The position numbers and the translations under genes are program-made. A stretch of DNA of 26,515 bases, taken from NCBI GenBank assembly GCA_900761995.1, contig CAAFEY010000174.1:1-26515 (forward strand), written 5' to 3'. This document shows positions 8,661 through 17,751 of this stretch, piece after piece (the stretch's first letter is position 1; every line of letters starts with the position of its first letter). The notes under the pieces were generated by a model, which saw nothing but the letters and a program-made list of their open reading frames with translations, ran no database searches and was not told the origin of the DNA. Source of the DNA: an uncultured Collinsella sp. (GTDB lineage Bacteria > Actinomycetota > Coriobacteriia > Coriobacteriales > Coriobacteriaceae).

Positions 8661-8834
8661 CCTAGTCGTTGGGGACAGACTTAAATGACTGAAACCACTC
8701 ATTGGGGACGGACTTAAATGAGTGCCTCGCCACCTGGCAGCTAGGGACAGTCCTTGCCAGCACGGCCGACGAGCCGGCGAGTCAGCAAAGACCGTCCCCG
8801 ATGACTAGTCGTTTAAGAACGTCCCCAATGACCA
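8661..8834. repeat. Composite cluster of REP-like hairpins
   Basis: Four elements are packed between two minus-strand genes. Unit B is 8664-8690 (AGTCGTT..AAATGACT). Unit C is 8696-8724 (CACTCATT..AATGAGTG). Unit E (8744-8807) is a longer element whose GGGACAGTC..GACCGTCCC ends pair. Unit D (8808-8832) is in inverted orientation. B, C and D share the loop GGGGACNNNCTTAA while their stem sequences differ. E is the same type as the element at 12330-12391. The arrangement resembles the composite elements spread by REP-associated tyrosine transposases; no such gene is in the window. Confidence 0.7.
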
Positions 8835-8842
8835 ATAAGGGG

Positions 8843-11509
8843 TTACTCCTGCACTTTGAGGGCTTCGGCCAGACTGACGCGCTTGATAGAACGCGTGTGT
8901 AGCAGCGCCACGACCAGGTAGGTCACAAAGCCAATGCCCACGCACGCCGCCATGGACCAAGCGGGCACGTAGATCTCGATATTGCCGTTGTAGGCGAGGA
9001 GCATCGAGCGGAAGATGGCCGTGAGCGAGCCAATAATGACCGGCAGGCTTAGCACGAGCGACACCACCACACACAGTGTGATCGAGCGGATGTACAGATG
9101 CGAGATCTCGCTATCGCGATAGCCAAAGACTTTCATGTAGCTGATCGAACGGGCGCTATGGTCGATCACAGCCTTGGTCAGCAGGTACATAAACAGCAGG
9201 AAGATAAACACCGCGAGCCCGACCATCATGCCGATCATTTTGCTCATCATGCCGATGAACTGATCGCCCACGGCGCGCATGTCGTCGGGCGTGGTGTCGC
9301 CGGCAAAGTAACGAGCATCGAGGTCGAGCTTCTCGTCGCTCACATAGCCGTTAAAGTAGGCGGCGTCGTTGTCGAACAGCTCGTTAAAGTCTTCGATACT
9401 CATATAGATATTCATGTCCGACTTGGAGCCCCAGGCACAATCCTTGCCCGCGTACTCAAGGGAATAATGCTCACCCTCGTACTTGTCGCCGAGCGTGACC
9501 TTCTGCCCCTCGTTCCAGCCAAACTTGTCGAGTAGGCCGCCGCCAAAGACGACGCGTCCGTCGCCGACGTTGAGGTCTTTCCAATAGCGCGAATCGGGCG
9601 AGATGCCGTAGACAGAAATCGTCTCCTCGCCATTACCATCGCCGCGGTCGTATTGCAGCTGGTAAACGGCATATTTCTCGGCCTGTGCGATTGCGCCCAC
9701 GCCGTTATCGGTCGTATTGACCGGGTGGACATCGTCGTTGTCAGTGTCGATCTTAGAGGCCTTGTCGATCAGGTCGATAGCCTCGTCGCGGTCGCGGCCG
9801 AGGGCATCGGCAAGGTCATCGAGGCGCGCATAAAGCGCATCCTTCTTGTCCTGGACGTTTGCAAGCGCATCCTGCGCCGCAGTCAGGCTCTCGGCAGACG
9901 GAGATGCGGTCGCGGCATCGGCTGCCGCCTGCGCCGCATCGGCCGCGTCGTCAAGCTCGTCATCGGCATCCTGAGCGGCGGAAAGCAGCGCGCCGTCAAC
10001 CGACTGCAAGCGCTCGAGTGCCGACCACTGCTCGCGCTCCTCGGCAGTGCCCTCGAGCTCCAGCGGCGCCTTGAGCGTGTACTGGTGCTCGGCGACCAGA
10101 CTCGTCTCGAGATTGTCCGCATAGTGCGTCATCGTGGGCAGAATCGCCAGGCCAAAGAGCAGCAGCAGCGAGGCAAACGCAATGCCCACGAAGAGCGTGG
10201 CGAAGTTGCCCAGGTTGCGCAGGAAGATACGCAGGCGGAAGCGGGAAACAAAACCCATGCGCTCCGGCAGCTGCAAGCCGCGCTTGGTGCCCGATTTGCC
10301 GCTCGCCTCGTGACGAAGGAACTGCAACGGCGTCTTGCCCATTTTGCGAAGCAGGCCCACCAGCGTGATGAGGATGAGCGCGGCGGCGGGAACCACGGCG
10401 CACTTCACAAAGATCTCCCAGCTCCAGTACACCTGGAAGGGCGACAGGCTGTACGAACCGTAATAGAGGCTACGCATGGGCTCAGTAAAGAACACAACGC
10501 CGAGCGCAGTGCCCAAAAGCGCCGCGACCACGCCCACGATGGCGGGAAGCGCAAGGTAGTGCAGCACGATCTCGCGTCGACGATAGCCGCTGGCGAGCAG
10601 CGTGCCGATGATGGCGCTCTCCTCCTCGATGGTGGCGTCGGTAAGGACCACAAAGACAAACGCCATGATCACGATGATGATGTCGAGCAGCGTCATCCAC
10701 ATCATGGAGTCGCCGCCTACGTCGTCGCGCGCATAGCCAATGCCCTGATTGGAATCGGCATCGATCAGATCGTCCACGCGTGCATCGGCATCGGTCAGCG
10801 CCTCGACCATATCTTGCTCGGCGTCGATGCGGTCTGCGGTGGAGAGATCGCGATCGGTAAAGGTGAAGGAGTAGGTGTAGGCAGGCGCGCCGCCGGCATC
10901 CTCGAGCGCGGCAAAGCCGGCGTCGGTGACCTCGGCCACGCCATAGGTGATGGTGTTCACCGTAAAGTCCGAATTGTTGAGGAACAGCGCCTGGCTATCG
11001 GGCTGGGTCATGATGCCGCAGATGGTATAGGTGCGGCCCTCGAGCTCGACTTTATCGCCCACGGACAGGTTGTTATTGGTGGCAAAGACACGGTCGATAG
11101 CCACCTCGTCATCCGTCTTGGGCTCCTTGCCCTCACAGTAGGACGCGATATCGACCTTGGTGCGGTGCGCATAGGTGCGCAGCGTGCGCTTGGTGCCGTC
11201 GTCGCCGGCGGTCTTTTTGATGATGGCGTCGATGGAGAAATTCTTGTAGAGCGTAACGCCGCCGACGTCACTGGCGGCATCCTCGGCAGCCTTGAGTTGA
11301 TCGTCGGTAGCCTCGAAGGAGGTGGTCACGCGGCCGTCCTCAATCGTGTACGCATCGCGCATGTCGTCGATAAGGCAACCGATGGAATGCGCCGCGAGCA
11401 AAAAGCCCGATGTAAGGGCAATGCTTCCGCACATAAGCAAAAAGATGCCCAGGTACTTGCCAATATTGCGGCGCAGCTCGCGCGGGAGACGTTTTGCGAG
11501 AGGTGTCAT
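8843..11509 (-). CDS. FtsX/MacB-type ABC transporter permease, duplicated, with coiled-coil insert
   Basis: 888 residues from the ATG at 11509, which follows TAGGCGG; a TTG at 11524 is less likely. Eight membrane segments lie near 19-41, 271-290, 318-340, 368-386, 437-458, 753-777, 808-832 and 851-872. This gives two FtsX-like halves, each with a large extracytoplasmic domain after its first helix (42-270 and 459-752). The phrase IIGTLLASGYRRREIVLHY (300-318) and its second-half counterpart YMKVFGYRDSEISHLYI (791-807) are the coupling regions seen in this family. The second outer domain holds an Ala/Asp-rich, probably coiled-coil stretch (about 503-590). Family role: export of peptides or lipids, or mechanotransmission at the envelope. 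The partner ATPase lies immediately upstream. Confidence 0.9.
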   Translation of the reverse strand: MTPLAKRLPRELRRNIGKYLGIFLLMCGSIALTSGFLLAAHSIGCLIDDMRDAYTIEDGRVTTSFEATDDQLKAAEDAASDVGGVTLYKNFSIDAIIKKTAGDDGTKRTLRTYAHRTKVDIASYCEGKEPKTDDEVAIDRVFATNNNLSVGDKVELEGRTYTICGIMTQPDSQALFLNNSDFTVNTITYGVAEVTDAGFAALEDAGGAPAYTYSFTFTDRDLSTADRIDAEQDMVEALTDADARVDDLIDADSNQGIGYARDDVGGDSMMWMTLLDIIIVIMAFVFVVLTDATIEEESAIIGTLLASGYRRREIVLHYLALPAIVGVVAALLGTALGVVFFTEPMRSLYYGSYSLSPFQVYWSWEIFVKCAVVPAAALILITLVGLLRKMGKTPLQFLRHEASGKSGTKRGLQLPERMGFVSRFRLRIFLRNLGNFATLFVGIAFASLLLLFGLAILPTMTHYADNLETSLVAEHQYTLKAPLELEGTAEEREQWSALERLQSVDGALLSAAQDADDELDDAADAAQAAADAATASPSAESLTAAQDALANVQDKKDALYARLDDLADALGRDRDEAIDLIDKASKIDTDNDDVHPVNTTDNGVGAIAQAEKYAVYQLQYDRGDGNGEETISVYGISPDSRYWKDLNVGDGRVVFGGGLLDKFGWNEGQKVTLGDKYEGEHYSLEYAGKDCAWGSKSDMNIYMSIEDFNELFDNDAAYFNGYVSDEKLDLDARYFAGDTTPDDMRAVGDQFIGMMSKMIGMMVGLAVFIFLLFMYLLTKAVIDHSARSISYMKVFGYRDSEISHLYIRSITLCVVVSLVLSLPVIIGSLTAIFRSMLLAYNGNIEIYVPAWSMAACVGIGFVTYLVVALLHTRSIKRVSLAEALKVQE

Positions 11510-11517
11510 GGCGCCGC

Positions 11518-12231
<714 letters not shown>

Positions 12232-12329
12232 GCTATCCCCCGTTGTTAGCCTTCTGCTACTTTTCTAGGCTAATAGTAAACCCGGGCGAACTATTTTTAA
12301 GCGACGTGCACGGCTTTTTTCCAACCTAC

Positions 12330-12391
12330 TCATTGGGACAGTCCCTGCCAGCCCTGCCGGCGGATCGGCAAAGACTGTCCCCAATGACTAG
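12330..12391. repeat. REP-like long hairpin element F
   Basis: The ends pair as TCATTGGG-ACAGTC (12330-12343) with GACTGTCCCCAATGA (12373-12387), one base missing on the left. A GC-rich partly paired centre (TGCC..GGCA) lies between them. The sequence closely matches 8744-8807. It ends 5 bp from the stop codon of the ABC-2 permease gene and may act as a 3' stabiliser. There is no T-tract, so it is not a classical terminator. Confidence 0.6.
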
Positions 12392-12395
12392 GTGG

Positions 12396-13601
12396 CTAGA
12401 CGCTGGATTTGTTGCGCGCGAGGGCTAGGCCTACGGCGGCGATGGCCGCGGCAAAGAGCACCGTGACGCCCAGGTCGCAGGCGATGTCGCCCAGCACGGC
12501 AGACGTCAGGTCCGAGGCAAGCGCCTTGCCGATCGCGTCGTTCACCCAATACGTCGGCACAAAGTGCGCCACCGTCTGCACGGCCGAGCCCATCAGCGAC
12601 AGCGGCATCCAGGCGCCGCCCAAAAACGTCATGAGCATGCCGAGCAGGTTGCCCACACCGTTGAGCAGCTCCTCGCGCGCGCCCAGGCTCGACAGGGCAA
12701 AGCCAACGGCCAGCGGCGTGCACGCTAGGGCAAACGTTGCCGCCAGCGCCAGGCACACGCGACCCACGCCGACCTCGGCAACCGCGCTGGCGAAGCCCAC
12801 GACGCCCATCATGCTCGACACGAGCCAGATGCAGACGGTGAGCACGGCGGCGGCCGCGAACACAGCGAGCGAACGCTGGCGCTCAGAGACCGGGCTGGCA
12901 TCCATGCGGCGCACGCGCTCGGGCTCGTTCATGCCCGAGAACACCAGTCCCACCGACACGATGACCGACGAGATGATCGCGTACGCGCCAAAGTTGAAGT
13001 ACGACTCGAGCGTGGTAGCAGCAGTCGAGTCGACCTTGACCTGCTCGATCTGGACCTCCGCGCGCTTTGCGGCCGCGTGCTCGGCGGCCCTTGCGACGTC
13101 ACCGTTGGAGGCAGCGGGTTCAAGCGCCGCCGCAGCGCCCGCGAGCGAGATCCAGCGCGAGGCCTCGGCGGACGAAAGCGCCGCCGCCATGGTGCCGGAA
13201 CCATAGGTCACGTCGAGCTTGGGCAGGGCCTCCCCCGCACGGGCGGCTGCAACAAGATCGTCCTCAAACCCCTCCGGGATAAAGAACACGCAATCGGCAC
13301 TGCCCTTGGCGCTGTTGCTCTTGGAGAGCGCGTCGGCAAGGTCGTATGTGTCGTCGCCGACGCCCGTGACCAGGTCAAAGCGTGAGCCCAGGTGCTTGGT
13401 AAGTGCCCGCGAAAGGTCGCTATTGTCGCGGTCGACCACGATCACGTTGGTGTCGTAGGGCTTGTACTCGGTAAGCTGCGACGAGTTCCAGCTCACCGAA
13501 GCCGCGATGAATACGCCCATGAGCGAGATGAACACCGTATAGATGAGCAGGTAGAACGGGTGCGCCAGCGCCATGCGAAGCGCGGTCTTAAAGGTGCTCA
13601 T
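12396..13601 (-). CDS. ABC-2 type permease (second permease of the exporter)
   Basis: 401 residues from the ATG at 13601, which follows GGAAGGAG; a TTG 15 bp upstream lies within that ribosome site. One N-terminal membrane helix (about 14-36) is followed by an extracytoplasmic domain (about 37-210) and five or six further helices to the C-terminus (AYAIISSVIVSVGLVFSG, LAVFAAAAVLTVCIWLVS, VCLALAATFALACTPLAVGFALS, LLGMLMTFLGGAWMPL and GVTVLFAAAIAAVGLALA). The phrase GGAWMPLSLM..VPTYW is typical of ABC-2/YhgE-like exporters. The gene start overlaps the end of the preceding permease gene by 14 bp, so translation is coupled. The two permeases and the ATPase should form a heterodimeric exporter. 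The substrate is unknown; drug or antimicrobial-peptide efflux is likely from context. Confidence 0.85.
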   Translation of the reverse strand: MSTFKTALRMALAHPFYLLIYTVFISLMGVFIAASVSWNSSQLTEYKPYDTNVIVVDRDNSDLSRALTKHLGSRFDLVTGVGDDTYDLADALSKSNSAKGSADCVFFIPEGFEDDLVAAARAGEALPKLDVTYGSGTMAAALSSAEASRWISLAGAAAALEPAASNGDVARAAEHAAAKRAEVQIEQVKVDSTAATTLESYFNFGAYAIISSVIVSVGLVFSGMNEPERVRRMDASPVSERQRSLAVFAAAAVLTVCIWLVSSMMGVVGFASAVAEVGVGRVCLALAATFALACTPLAVGFALSSLGAREELLNGVGNLLGMLMTFLGGAWMPLSLMGSAVQTVAHFVPTYWVNDAIGKALASDLTSAVLGDIACDLGVTVLFAAAIAAVGLALARNKSSV

Positions 13602-14775
13602 AGCGGCTCCTTCCAAAGATCAGCGTAGCGGCGGCGACAAACACCAGGGCCATCAGGACGAGCGTGCCGGCGCGAACAGCGAAGGGCCCCAGGTCCTCAA
13701 AGAAATACAGGCGATTGAACATGTCGCAGATGAGCTTGACGGGGTTGAGCCAGCACTCGACCGGACAAGCGCGGGCGACGTCGTCGGCAAGCGCCATCGC
13801 CGGCTCGCCGTAGAGGCCGGCGAACAGGGCGCACGTGGTGGCAAAGCCCGTGAGGATGCCCGACTTGGATGCCTTGCCGCCCTTAACGGGAAGCGTGCCC
13901 ACAAAAAGCCCCAGGCCCGTGGCGGCAAGCGCGGATGCAGCCCCGCCCAGCAGGCACAACCCCTCGCGCCCGCCAAAGTCGACGCCCACGACCAGGCGCA
14001 CGTAGCCGATCGCAACCGCCATCGATGCAAAGGAAACCAGCCACGAGCCGACAAAAATGCCGGCCAGCGACGCCGTCTTGGAAAGACCGCCCACGCAGCG
14101 GCGCGCGCCAAGGCCCGACAGATTGGGCTGCAAATCGACGACGCTCAAGGCGGCAAACTCGGCAGACATCATCGCGACCAGGCCAAAAAGCGCGTAATAG
14201 TAGATGACCGTGCCATCGGGCGTGGCACGAGTCAGGCTCACGCGGCGGGTTCCGCCCTCGAGCGACAGGGCGCGCGCAACCGCCGCCGGATCGGCGAGCG
14301 CCGCCGGGTTGTCCTGGGCAATCTGGGACATGAGCTCGGCATTTTGCGTATACGAGCTTGCCACCGTCTCAAGGATGCTGCGGTCGGTAAGCACCGACGA
14401 GGCGCGCGAGCTGTCGTAACTCGATAGCAGCGTGAGCCTGGGCGTGCCCGCGGCATCGACCATATAGATGCCCGCGACCTCGCCGGCCTTGAGCGCTTTG
14501 CGCGCGGCAGCCAAGTCTTCGTACTCGCTCACATCGAGCAGTTGATCGTCGCCCTCCTTGGCAAGCGAGGTCGCCACGTCCTTAAAGGACGAAGCGCCCC
14601 AGGCCTCGTCCGCCACGACGGCAACCGGCACCGGGTCGACCGTGCCGTCGGAGCTGAGGTTCGCAAACATAAACATGAACATCGTGGAAAGCGCAATAGG
14701 AAAGAGAGCGCCCCAGACCCACGTGCTCGGCCGGCGCAGCAGCGTCTTGACCGTGGTGATGATGGTGTTGAACAT
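13588..14775 (-). CDS. ABC-2 type permease (first permease of the exporter)
   Basis: 395 residues. It shares the layout of its downstream partner: an N-terminal helix (about 18-40) after RRPSTWVW, an extracytoplasmic domain (about 41-195) and several C-terminal helices starting at VIYYYALFGLVAMMSAEFAAL. The NPVKLICDMFNRLYFFED block corresponds to the VPTYWVND region of the partner. It starts 9 bp after the ATPase stop with GGGGG upstream, and ends 14 bp inside the next gene. The two permeases differ too much to be a recent duplication, which argues for an obligate heterodimer. Confidence 0.85.
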   Translation of the reverse strand: MFNTIITTVKTLLRRPSTWVWGALFPIALSTMFMFMFANLSSDGTVDPVPVAVVADEAWGASSFKDVATSLAKEGDDQLLDVSEYEDLAAARKALKAGEVAGIYMVDAAGTPRLTLLSSYDSSRASSVLTDRSILETVASSYTQNAELMSQIAQDNPAALADPAAVARALSLEGGTRRVSLTRATPDGTVIYYYALFGLVAMMSAEFAALSVVDLQPNLSGLGARRCVGGLSKTASLAGIFVGSWLVSFASMAVAIGYVRLVVGVDFGGREGLCLLGGAASALAATGLGLFVGTLPVKGGKASKSGILTGFATTCALFAGLYGEPAMALADDVARACPVECWLNPVKLICDMFNRLYFFEDLGPFAVRAGTLVLMALVFVAAATLIFGRSRYEHL

Positions 14776-14784
14776 GGCCGCCCC

Positions 14785-15723
14785 CTAGTCGCGCAGCTCG
14801 CGGCCGGTGATCTCGAGGAACACGTCGTTGAGGGTCGGCGGTTCGGAATAGATGCGGCCGAGCGGCACGTCATGCGAGCGCAGCGCATCGAGAATGTCCG
14901 TCAGGTTGTGCGGGCTCGCTTCGCACGAAAACGTGAGCTGTCCCGCCGTTGCCGAAAGGTCCAGAACGTGCGGCAGGCTTGCGACGGCACCGAGCGCCGC
15001 ACTCGGAACCTCGCCGGCCTCGATTACAATCTTCTCGCCCATCTGAATCATGCGCTTGAGCTCGTCGTTGGTGCCCTGCGCCAGCACGCGCCCACCGTCC
15101 ATGATCATGATGCGGCTGCAGATCTGCTCGACTTCCTCCATGTAATGGCTGGTATACACCACCGTGGCGCCCTCGTCGCGCAGGCGGCAGATGCCCTCCA
15201 GGATGGCGTTGCGGCTTTGCGGGTCGACCGCCACCGTGGGTTCGTCAAAAAAGATGAGCTCGGGCTTGTGCGCGATGCCGCAGGCAATGTTGAGACGACG
15301 CGCCAGGCCGCCCGAGAGCTTGCCAGGGCGGAACTTGGTAAAGTCGCCCAGGCCGACAAAGTCGATCGCCTCGTCCACCAGCGCGCGGCGGCGCTTGCGG
15401 TCGTTGACGTAGAGACTGCAGAAATAGTCGATGTTCTCGCGCACGGTGAGCTCGTCGAACACCGCCACCTGCTGCGGCACCACACCGATGCGGCGCTTGA
15501 GATCGTAGCGGGCGGGCGTCATGCGCTCGCCGAACAGCTCGATGGTGCCCTTGTCGTAGGCGAGCAGCTGCAGGATGCAGTTGATGGACGTGGTCTTGCC
15601 CGAGCCGTTGGGGCCCAGCAGGCCAAAGATCTCGCCGGGGGCGATACTCAGGTTAAAGTGGTCGAGCGCAATAAGGTCGTCGTAGCGCTTAACGAGGTTT
15701 TCGACGTGGACGATGTCTGTCAT
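14785..15723 (-). CDS. ABC-2 exporter ATPase (drug/antibiotic type)
   Basis: 312 residues from the ATG at 15723, which has AGAAGGG 7 nt upstream. The open frame extends 22 codons further, but without a ribosome site. Walker A GPNGSGKT (37-44), Q-loop Gln84 in VVPQQ, signature LSGG (136-139), Walker B LIFFDEP and switch His193 in TSHYMEE are intact. The C-terminal extension (about 225-312) with PPTLNDVFLEITGRELRD is the mark of the DrrA/CcmA-like class that drives ABC-2 permeases. It is first in a three-gene operon and divergent from the histidine kinase and response regulator genes, which suggests these regulate it. Confidence 0.95.
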   Translation of the reverse strand: MTDIVHVENLVKRYDDLIALDHFNLSIAPGEIFGLLGPNGSGKTTSINCILQLLAYDKGTIELFGERMTPARYDLKRRIGVVPQQVAVFDELTVRENIDYFCSLYVNDRKRRRALVDEAIDFVGLGDFTKFRPGKLSGGLARRLNIACGIAHKPELIFFDEPTVAVDPQSRNAILEGICRLRDEGATVVYTSHYMEEVEQICSRIMIMDGGRVLAQGTNDELKRMIQMGEKIVIEAGEVPSAALGAVASLPHVLDLSATAGQLTFSCEASPHNLTDILDALRSHDVPLGRIYSEPPTLNDVFLEITGRELRD

Positions 15724-15754
15724 GAGGCGGCCCTTCTGTTGCTTGCGGCCCGGT

Positions 15755-15767
15755 ATGATTGCATCAT
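15755..15767. promoter_or_regulatory. Palindromic operator candidate before the ABC-2 operon
   Basis: ATGATTGCATCAT is an inverted repeat (ATGAT-TGC-ATCAT) 32-44 bp upstream of the ATPase start. NarL-type regulators often bind such short palindromes. It lies between the divergent exporter and two-component genes, so it is a candidate site for the response regulator encoded at 17062. No consensus promoter was recognised beside it. Confidence 0.35.
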
Positions 15768-15809
15768 CGCAGGAGCTGACGACGCGCACCAGTGAGCTTT
15801 GTCACGAGT

Positions 15810-15848
15810 GCGGGGCGGTCGCGTAGCCTGCTGACGCGACCGCCCCGC
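15810..15848. repeat. 15-bp perfect hairpin between divergent operons
   Basis: The arms 15810-15824 and 15834-15848 pair perfectly around a 9-nt loop. The stem is very GC-rich and has no T-tract in either direction. No gene ends here, so a terminator role is unexplained. It could be a binding site, a roadblock between the divergent promoters, or a structured leader of one transcript. Confidence 0.6.
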
Positions 15849-15907
15849 CGCGTGGGAGGAATGTCACGGTTGCTTTGAGTGGCGCCTCCCCCGTGCGCGG
15901 CATCGCG

Positions 15908-15913
15908 TACAAT
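15908..15913 (+). promoter_or_regulatory. Promoter -10 of the kinase/regulator operon, likely leaderless
   Basis: TACAAT lies 6 bp before the ATG at 15920. Transcription would then start at or next to the ATG itself. No Shine-Dalgarno sequence precedes that ATG, and no clear -35 lies 17 bp upstream. Leaderless messages are common in actinobacteria (family knowledge). Confidence 0.45.
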
Positions 15914-15919
15914 ACCCGT

Positions 15920-17065
15920 ATGAACAGGCTATTCGACAAATCGATCGTGCTGGCGTGCTGCATCGCAGCCGCCACGGGCCTTGCTGTGGATGCTCGCCTG
16001 GTCGCGGCGTTTTGCCTTGGCGTTGTCATCGCCGCACTGGCCGAGGTCGCGCAGGGAGAACGCGCCCGTCGCGCCAGCGAGGCCGGCAGCTACGCCTACG
16101 CCATCGCGGCTGTCTTCGTGCCGCCGTTTGTGCCGTTCGCACCTCTCGTCCTCTATGACATCGCGCGACGCGTGCGCCGTGAACGCATCTGGCCCGCGCT
16201 GGCAATTGGCTCCATGTTTGCCTGCGCACTTGCCACGGACCTTCGCTGCGGCGCGCTCACCACCCGAACGCTGTTGCTAACCGCCATCCTTTCGGTCGCC
16301 GCCACGTTGCTGTCGCTGCGCACCGCGCAGCTGGAGCGCGAACAGGAACGCATGCGTCGCACCCGCGACAAGCTGCAAGAACGCGCCCTGGCACTCGAGG
16401 CGCGCAACCGCGACCTCGCCGACCGCCAGGACTACGAAGTCGAGCTCGCGACGCTCGCCGAACGCGCCCGCATCGCGCGCGAGATCCACGATAACGTGGG
16501 CCACCAGCTCACGCGCGCTTCGCTTCAAACCGAAGCCCTGCGCGTGGTCCATGCCAACGAGCCCGGCGTTGCCGCCGATTTCGCCGACGTCAAATACACC
16601 GTTGACGAGGCGCTCCAGCTCGTGCGCGCCAGCGTCCACGCGCTCAACGACAATGCGACCAACCTCTCCGTGCAGCTCGAACGCATCGTTGAAGGCGCAC
16701 GCTCGGACAGCGGTCCGCAGATTGAGCTTGAGGTTTTGGCCGAGCATGCGCCCGCCAACGTCGCCAACTGCTTTGCAGCGGTGCTGCGCGAGGCGCTTTC
16801 CAACGCCATGCGCCACGCCCATGCCAAAACCATTACCGTGCGGTGCATGGAGCATCCGTCGTTTTACCAGCTCATCGTTACCGATGATGGCGCAGACGCG
16901 ACCCCGGCGAGCAGCAGCAACGTCGCAGAAGGCATGGGGCTCGTCTCCATGTGCGAGCGCGTCGAGGCGCTTGGCGGAACCTTCACCGCCGGCCTGCGCG
17001 CCGGCGCCCCCGGCTGGCGCGTGTTTGCCACCGTCCCCAAACAGCAAGGAGATGACGCCCGATGA
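15920..17065 (+). CDS. Sensor histidine kinase (HisKA_3 / NarL-partner type)
   Basis: 381 residues from the ATG at 15920; a TTG at 15875 is an alternative. About four membrane segments fill residues 1-135, with short loops and no clear periplasmic sensor domain, as in intramembrane-sensing kinases (DesK/LiaS class). A coiled coil (about 135-180) leads to the HisKA_3 dimerisation motif ERARIAREIHDNVGHQLT with phospho-accepting His190. The HATPase part has the N-box REALSNAMRHAHA, a degenerate G1 (VTDDGAD) and G2 GMGLVSMCERVEALGG. The gene overlaps the response regulator by 4 bp (ATGA). Its place opposite an ABC-2 exporter suggests sensing of membrane-active compounds, which is inference. Confidence 0.92.
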   Translation: MNRLFDKSIVLACCIAAATGLAVDARLVAAFCLGVVIAALAEVAQGERARRASEAGSYAYAIAAVFVPPFVPFAPLVLYDIARRVRRERIWPALAIGSMFACALATDLRCGALTTRTLLLTAILSVAATLLSLRTAQLEREQERMRRTRDKLQERALALEARNRDLADRQDYEVELATLAERARIAREIHDNVGHQLTRASLQTEALRVVHANEPGVAADFADVKYTVDEALQLVRASVHALNDNATNLSVQLERIVEGARSDSGPQIELEVLAEHAPANVANCFAAVLREALSNAMRHAHAKTITVRCMEHPSFYQLIVTDDGADATPASSSNVAEGMGLVSMCERVEALGGTFTAGLRAGAPGWRVFATVPKQQGDDAR

Positions 17066-17691
17066 GGCTCATAGTTGTCGACGACGACCGCTTGGTAGTC
17101 GATTCGCTCAAGATTATCCTGGGCGCCCAGCCGCAGATCGAAGTGGTGGGCACCGGAGCCGACGGCAACGACGCGGTCGCGCTCTACGCCGAGCACGCGC
17201 CCGATATCGCGCTGCTCGACATTCAGATGCCGGGGCGCGACGGCCTTTCGGCGGCGGGCGAAATCCTTGAGCGCGACCCTTCGGCGCGCGTGGTGTTTCT
17301 GACGACATTCTCGGATGACGAGTACATTGTGTCGGCGCTCAAACTGGGCGCCCGCGGTTACCTGATCAAGACCGATGCCGCCGCGATTCCGCCAGCGTTG
17401 GCGCAGGTCATGGATGGCAAACGCGTGCTCGAGGGCAAGGCGATCGAAGATGTTGACTTTGACGGGATGGGCGACAAGACGGGCACGCCCCGCCGGCCCG
17501 CAGCCTTTGCCAGCCTGACCGACCGCGAGTTCGAAGTCGCCGAGCTCATCGCCCGCGGCCTCGATAACAAGGAGATTGCCGCCACGGCTTATATGGGAGA
17601 AGGCACGGTGCGCAACCACATCAGCTCGATCCTGGCCAAAATGGGCCTGCGCAACCGCACCCAAATCGCCATCGCCTACCTGCGGGGGTAA
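17062..17691 (+). CDS. NarL/FixJ-family response regulator
   Basis: 209 residues. The receiver domain (1-120) has the acidic pair DDD (7-9), phospho-acceptor Asp53 in LLDIQMPG, Thr in LTTF and the conserved Lys in YLIKTD. The LuxR-type helix-turn-helix (about 148-206) begins LTDREFEVAELIARGLDNKEIA and contains the recognition segment GTVRNHISSILAKMG. The start codon overlaps the kinase stop (ATGA), so translation is coupled. The likely targets are its own operon and the divergent ABC-2 exporter. Confidence 0.95.
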   Translation: MRLIVVDDDRLVVDSLKIILGAQPQIEVVGTGADGNDAVALYAEHAPDIALLDIQMPGRDGLSAAGEILERDPSARVVFLTTFSDDEYIVSALKLGARGYLIKTDAAAIPPALAQVMDGKRVLEGKAIEDVDFDGMGDKTGTPRRPAAFASLTDREFEVAELIARGLDNKEIAATAYMGEGTVRNHISSILAKMGLRNRTQIAIAYLRG

Positions 17692-17751
17692 TTGACCAGT
17701 GGCCGACCGCTCCGGCATAGCAAAATGGCTGCCATCGATTTAATGCCATTT

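Noticed and set aside
15861..15878. Five-codon mini-frame ATGTCACGG..TGA after GGGAGGA, considered as a leader peptide
   Set aside because: Too short to judge, with no run of regulatory codons and no attenuator hairpin between it and the kinase gene.
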